Assembly: GCA_045536305.1 (NCBI GenBank)
Contig: JAZSNH010000081.1
Span: 1-64,000, forward strand
Length of the DNA: 64,000 nt
DNA from: JAISGQ01 sp045536305
GTDB lineage: Bacteria > Bacillota > Clostridia > Oscillospirales > Acutalibacteraceae
Reading direction: 5' to 3'
The notes beneath the pieces were generated by a model. It was given only the letters and a program-made list of their open reading frames with translations, searched no databases and had not been told where the DNA came from. Of this stretch, positions 61,829 to 64,000 are shown piece by piece; positions within the stretch are counted from its first letter, which is position 1; every line of letters begins with the position of its first letter. Position numbers and translations under genes: made by a program.

Positions 61829-63237
61829 AATATGAGCTTGTATGCGGACTTGAGACCCATGTTGAGCTTATAACAAAAGAAAAGGTATTCTGCAGGTGTA
61901 AAGCCGGCTTTGGCGGTGAGCCCAATACATCGGTATGTCCTGTTTGCCTCGGTATGCCGGGTGCACTTCCGGTACTGAATATGCAGGCGGTGGAGCTCGC
62001 TGTACGTGCAGGGCTGGCACTCGACTGTGAGATCAACAGGGTATCATATTTTGACAGAAAAAATTATTTCTATCCTGATCTGCCCAAGGGCTATCAGATA
62101 TCTCAGTTTGACAAACCGATATGCGGAAAGGGAAGGCTCGTGCTGCCGTCGGGAAAAGAAGTGCTTATCGAACGGGTACATCTCGAAGAGGATGCAGGAA
62201 AGCTGATGTACGAAAACGGAGAAATTCTTGCGGACTACAACCGCGGAGGTATACCGCTTATAGAGATAATCACAGAGCCTTGCTTCGATTCTCCCATACA
62301 GATAAAGGAATATCTTGAAGAGCTTCGTCTTATAATGAAACACACGGGAGTTTCCGATTGCCGAATGCAGGAAGGCTCGATGCGAAGTGACATCAATGTT
62401 TCTGTGAGATGTAAGGGTGAGAGTCGGCTGGGCACACGTACAGAGGTAAAAAATGTAAATTCGATTCTGTTTTCCCAGAAAGCGGTGGAATATGAATATA
62501 AGCGTCAGTGCGAGGTGCTCGAAGGCGGCGGAGTGATAGAATCGAGGACCCTGAGATGGAGCGAGAAGAACAGCCGAACCGAGCCCATGCGCGAAAAAGA
62601 GACAGCAAAGGATTACCGTTTTATGAGGGAACCCGATCTTGCACCGCTTTGCATAAGCGAGCAGTACATAGAAAACATCCGAAAATCGATGCCTCCTCTT
62701 CCTACACAGCGAAGAGAAAAATACATGTCCCTCGGCATATCGGCAGATGATGCGTCATTGCTTTCGCGTCACAGGAAAATAGCAGAGTATTTTGACAGAG
62801 CATGCAGCGGCGGAGCAGACCCTAAAACGGTATCAAAGCTTCTGCTTGGCAAGGTTTTTGCATATCTGAAAACCGAGGAAGATTACGAAAACTGCAGGAT
62901 ACCTGTTTCGGAGCAGGAACTGTCACATCTTGCAAAATTGCTTGGGGACCGCAGCATAAACGCGACGGTTGCACGTGAGATTCTCGAAAAGCTTATTGAA
63001 CAGGGTGGTGAGATAAAAGATTATCTCACCGAGGAGGATCTGCACGGCACCGATGATAATCAGCTTTTACAGATATGCAGAGCTGTCATAGAGGAAAACG
63101 AAAAAATCTGCAATGATTTCCGTTCCGGAAAAGAAAAGGCTATAATGCCCCTTGTCGGAGCGGTGATGAAAAAATTAAAAGGCAGAGCCGATGCCGTAGC
63201 GGTAAGGCAGATGCTTACAGAAATTCTGAGAGGTTAG
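61825..63237 (+). CDS. gatB: Glutamyl-tRNA(Gln)/aspartyl-tRNA(Asn) amidotransferase subunit B
   Basis: The product (470 residues) is the kinase/transamidase subunit that activates Glu-tRNA(Gln) and accepts ammonia. It starts with YELVCGLETHVEL, has CRCKAGFG, the DRKNYFYPDLPKGYQISQ block, the EEDAGK metal site and a C-terminal YqeY-like helical domain. Having GatCAB implies the cell charges tRNA-Gln (and maybe tRNA-Asn) indirectly. Confidence 0.97.
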   Translation: MKYELVCGLETHVELITKEKVFCRCKAGFGGEPNTSVCPVCLGMPGALPVLNMQAVELAVRAGLALDCEINRVSYFDRKNYFYPDLPKGYQISQFDKPICGKGRLVLPSGKEVLIERVHLEEDAGKLMYENGEILADYNRGGIPLIEIITEPCFDSPIQIKEYLEELRLIMKHTGVSDCRMQEGSMRSDINVSVRCKGESRLGTRTEVKNVNSILFSQKAVEYEYKRQCEVLEGGGVIESRTLRWSEKNSRTEPMREKETAKDYRFMREPDLAPLCISEQYIENIRKSMPPLPTQRREKYMSLGISADDASLLSRHRKIAEYFDRACSGGADPKTVSKLLLGKVFAYLKTEEDYENCRIPVSEQELSHLAKLLGDRSINATVAREILEKLIEQGGEIKDYLTEEDLHGTDDNQLLQICRAVIEENEKICNDFRSGKEKAIMPLVGAVMKKLKGRADAVAVRQMLTEILRG

Positions 63238-63240
63238 AAA

Positions 63241-63819
63241 ATGAGCATTTTTGAGCTTTTCGCCATTGCGGTGGCACTATCTATGGATGCATTTGCAGTA
63301 TCGATATGCAAGGGCTTATCCTTACAGAAAATAAAGCCGAGGCATGCGCTTATCTGCGGCGTGTATTTTGGAGCATTTCAGGCAGCCATGCCGATAATAG
63401 GATTTTATCTTGCCAATATATTCAAGGGCAGAATAGAGAGCATTGCAAATTATATAGCTTTTATCCTGCTTGTGATGATAGGGGCAAACATGCTTCGCGA
63501 AGCATTTTCAAAGGACGAAGAGGAAAACAACTGTCCCGATATGTCGCCTAAAAAGATGCTTCCTCTGGCTGTGGCGACCAGCATAGATGCCCTTGTTGTG
63601 GGCGTTTCCTTCGCTATGATATTTACCGATGATCAGAAGGGAAAAATATGGTATGCGGTTGCATTTATCGGTGTGGTTACCTTTGTGCTTTCAGCTCTGG
63701 GCGTAAAGGTCGGCAGTATTTTTGGCGATAAATATAAGAAGCGCGCCGAAGCGGCAGGCGGTATAATACTGATCCTGATGGGAATAAAAGTCCTTTTGGA
63801 GCAGTTTGGAATCTTATAA
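63241..63819 (+). CDS. mntP: Manganese efflux pump MntP
   Basis: The product (192 residues) has six membrane helices and two conserved acidic helix motifs, SMDAFAVS near the start and TSIDALVVG after the middle loop, typical of MntP. It exports Mn2+. It starts three bases after the gatB stop, with AGAGG inside gatB, so it probably rides on the gatCAB transcript. No manganese riboswitch is seen. Confidence 0.92.
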   Translation: MSIFELFAIAVALSMDAFAVSICKGLSLQKIKPRHALICGVYFGAFQAAMPIIGFYLANIFKGRIESIANYIAFILLVMIGANMLREAFSKDEEENNCPDMSPKKMLPLAVATSIDALVVGVSFAMIFTDDQKGKIWYAVAFIGVVTFVLSALGVKVGSIFGDKYKKRAEAAGGIILILMGIKVLLEQFGIL

Positions 63820-63842
63820 AAACGAAAAGAGATGAAGTTTAA

Positions 63843-64000
63843 ATGGGTATCTTAGTCGGAAGATACTTCAATGCATCAAAGGCTGTTCGCAGCAGTGATA
63901 TATGCGGCGATATGCCTGATGACAAAACCTTCCTGAAAAGAACTCTGCGTGTGGCATGGCCGGCGGCGGTGGAATCATTCTTCAATGCGCTTGCAGGATT
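63843..64000 (+). CDS. MATE family efflux transporter, N-terminal part
   Basis: The reading frame starts at ATG 63843 and runs off the window (52 residues seen). The segment LRVAWPAAVESFFNALAG is the first-helix pattern of MATE drug/Na+ antiporters. It follows mntP in the same direction. A start 23 bases after mntP has only a weak purine-rich site. The rest lies outside. Confidence 0.8.
   Translation, partial: MGILVGRYFNASKAVRSSDICGDMPDDKTFLKRTLRVAWPAAVESFFNALAG

Noticed and set aside
63820..63842. Manganese (yybP-ykoY) riboswitch near mntP
   Set aside because: mntP starts three bases after gatB, leaving no leader, and the following gap is only 23 bases.

Overview
The window is a chromosomal stretch from a low- to mid-GC Gram-positive anaerobe, most likely a Clostridia member of the Oscillospiraceae (Ruminococcus-like). 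Reasons: a V-type rather than F-type ATPase operon, GatCAB amidotransferase, DUF5685/DUF1015-type Clostridia families, a lipoteichoic-acid-synthase-like sulfatase, strong AGGAGG ribosome sites with frequent TTG/GTG starts, and canonical TTGACA-17-TATAAT promoters. I see no prophage, insertion sequence, CRISPR array or rRNA operon; the single tRNA found is tRNA-Val(GAC).

Layout. 1-5.9 kb: the end of a probable CBM6-type protein, tRNA-Val, tcdA, an LtaS-like enzyme, an AT-rich LRR/transglutaminase surface protein and a GT2 glycosyltransferase. 6-9.8 kb: a secreted SH3b protein with a polythreonine linker, a phosphohexomutase and the Mrp Fe-S carrier. 9.8-13 kb: an FHA-FtsW/RodA fusion overlapping a penicillin-binding protein. 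13-21.4 kb: a GT-C membrane glycosyltransferase, DegV, a MarR/MacB-type ABC unit and a DUF5685/J-domain/zinc-ribbon cluster. 21.4-31.2 kb, all minus strand: a MarR-controlled heterodimeric ABC exporter, a Ca-type P-ATPase, a DUF1015 protein and small membrane proteins. 31.5-36.4 kb: a PlsC-like acyltransferase with a zinc ribbon, walJ-like, rlmH, rpsT, an orphan 49-residue membrane protein with its own promoter and terminator, a membrane-anchored XRE regulator and an epimerase. 36.5-40.4 kb, minus strand: murA, an M23/LysM/G5 peptidase and luxS. 40.6-49.7 kb: a nine-gene V-ATPase operon (G/H-I-K-E-C-F-A-B-D). 49.7-56.6 kb: small metabolic genes, ppa, a LacI regulator, a second phosphohexomutase with a structured leader, and manA. 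56.9-64 kb: a PAS/GAF/GGDEF protein, gatCAB, mntP and the start of a MATE transporter.

Themes. Much of the window concerns the cell envelope (LtaS-like, FtsW/PBP, MurA, M23 peptidase, glycosyltransferases) and its sugar-phosphate supply (two phosphohexomutases, ManA, ppa). The V-ATPase proteolipid retains all the Na+ ligands known from Enterococcus hirae NtpK, so the pump is predicted to move Na+.

Most worth a second look: a run of seven perfect hairpins inside the V-ATPase operon between the B and D genes; a four-hairpin leader in front of the phosphohexomutase at 53.9 kb; the decarboxylase-like GGADGPT motif in the extracytoplasmic loop of the XRE regulator; the orphan 49-residue membrane protein; and the DUF5685/J-domain/zinc-ribbon operon. 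All were read by eye; no database or folding program was run.
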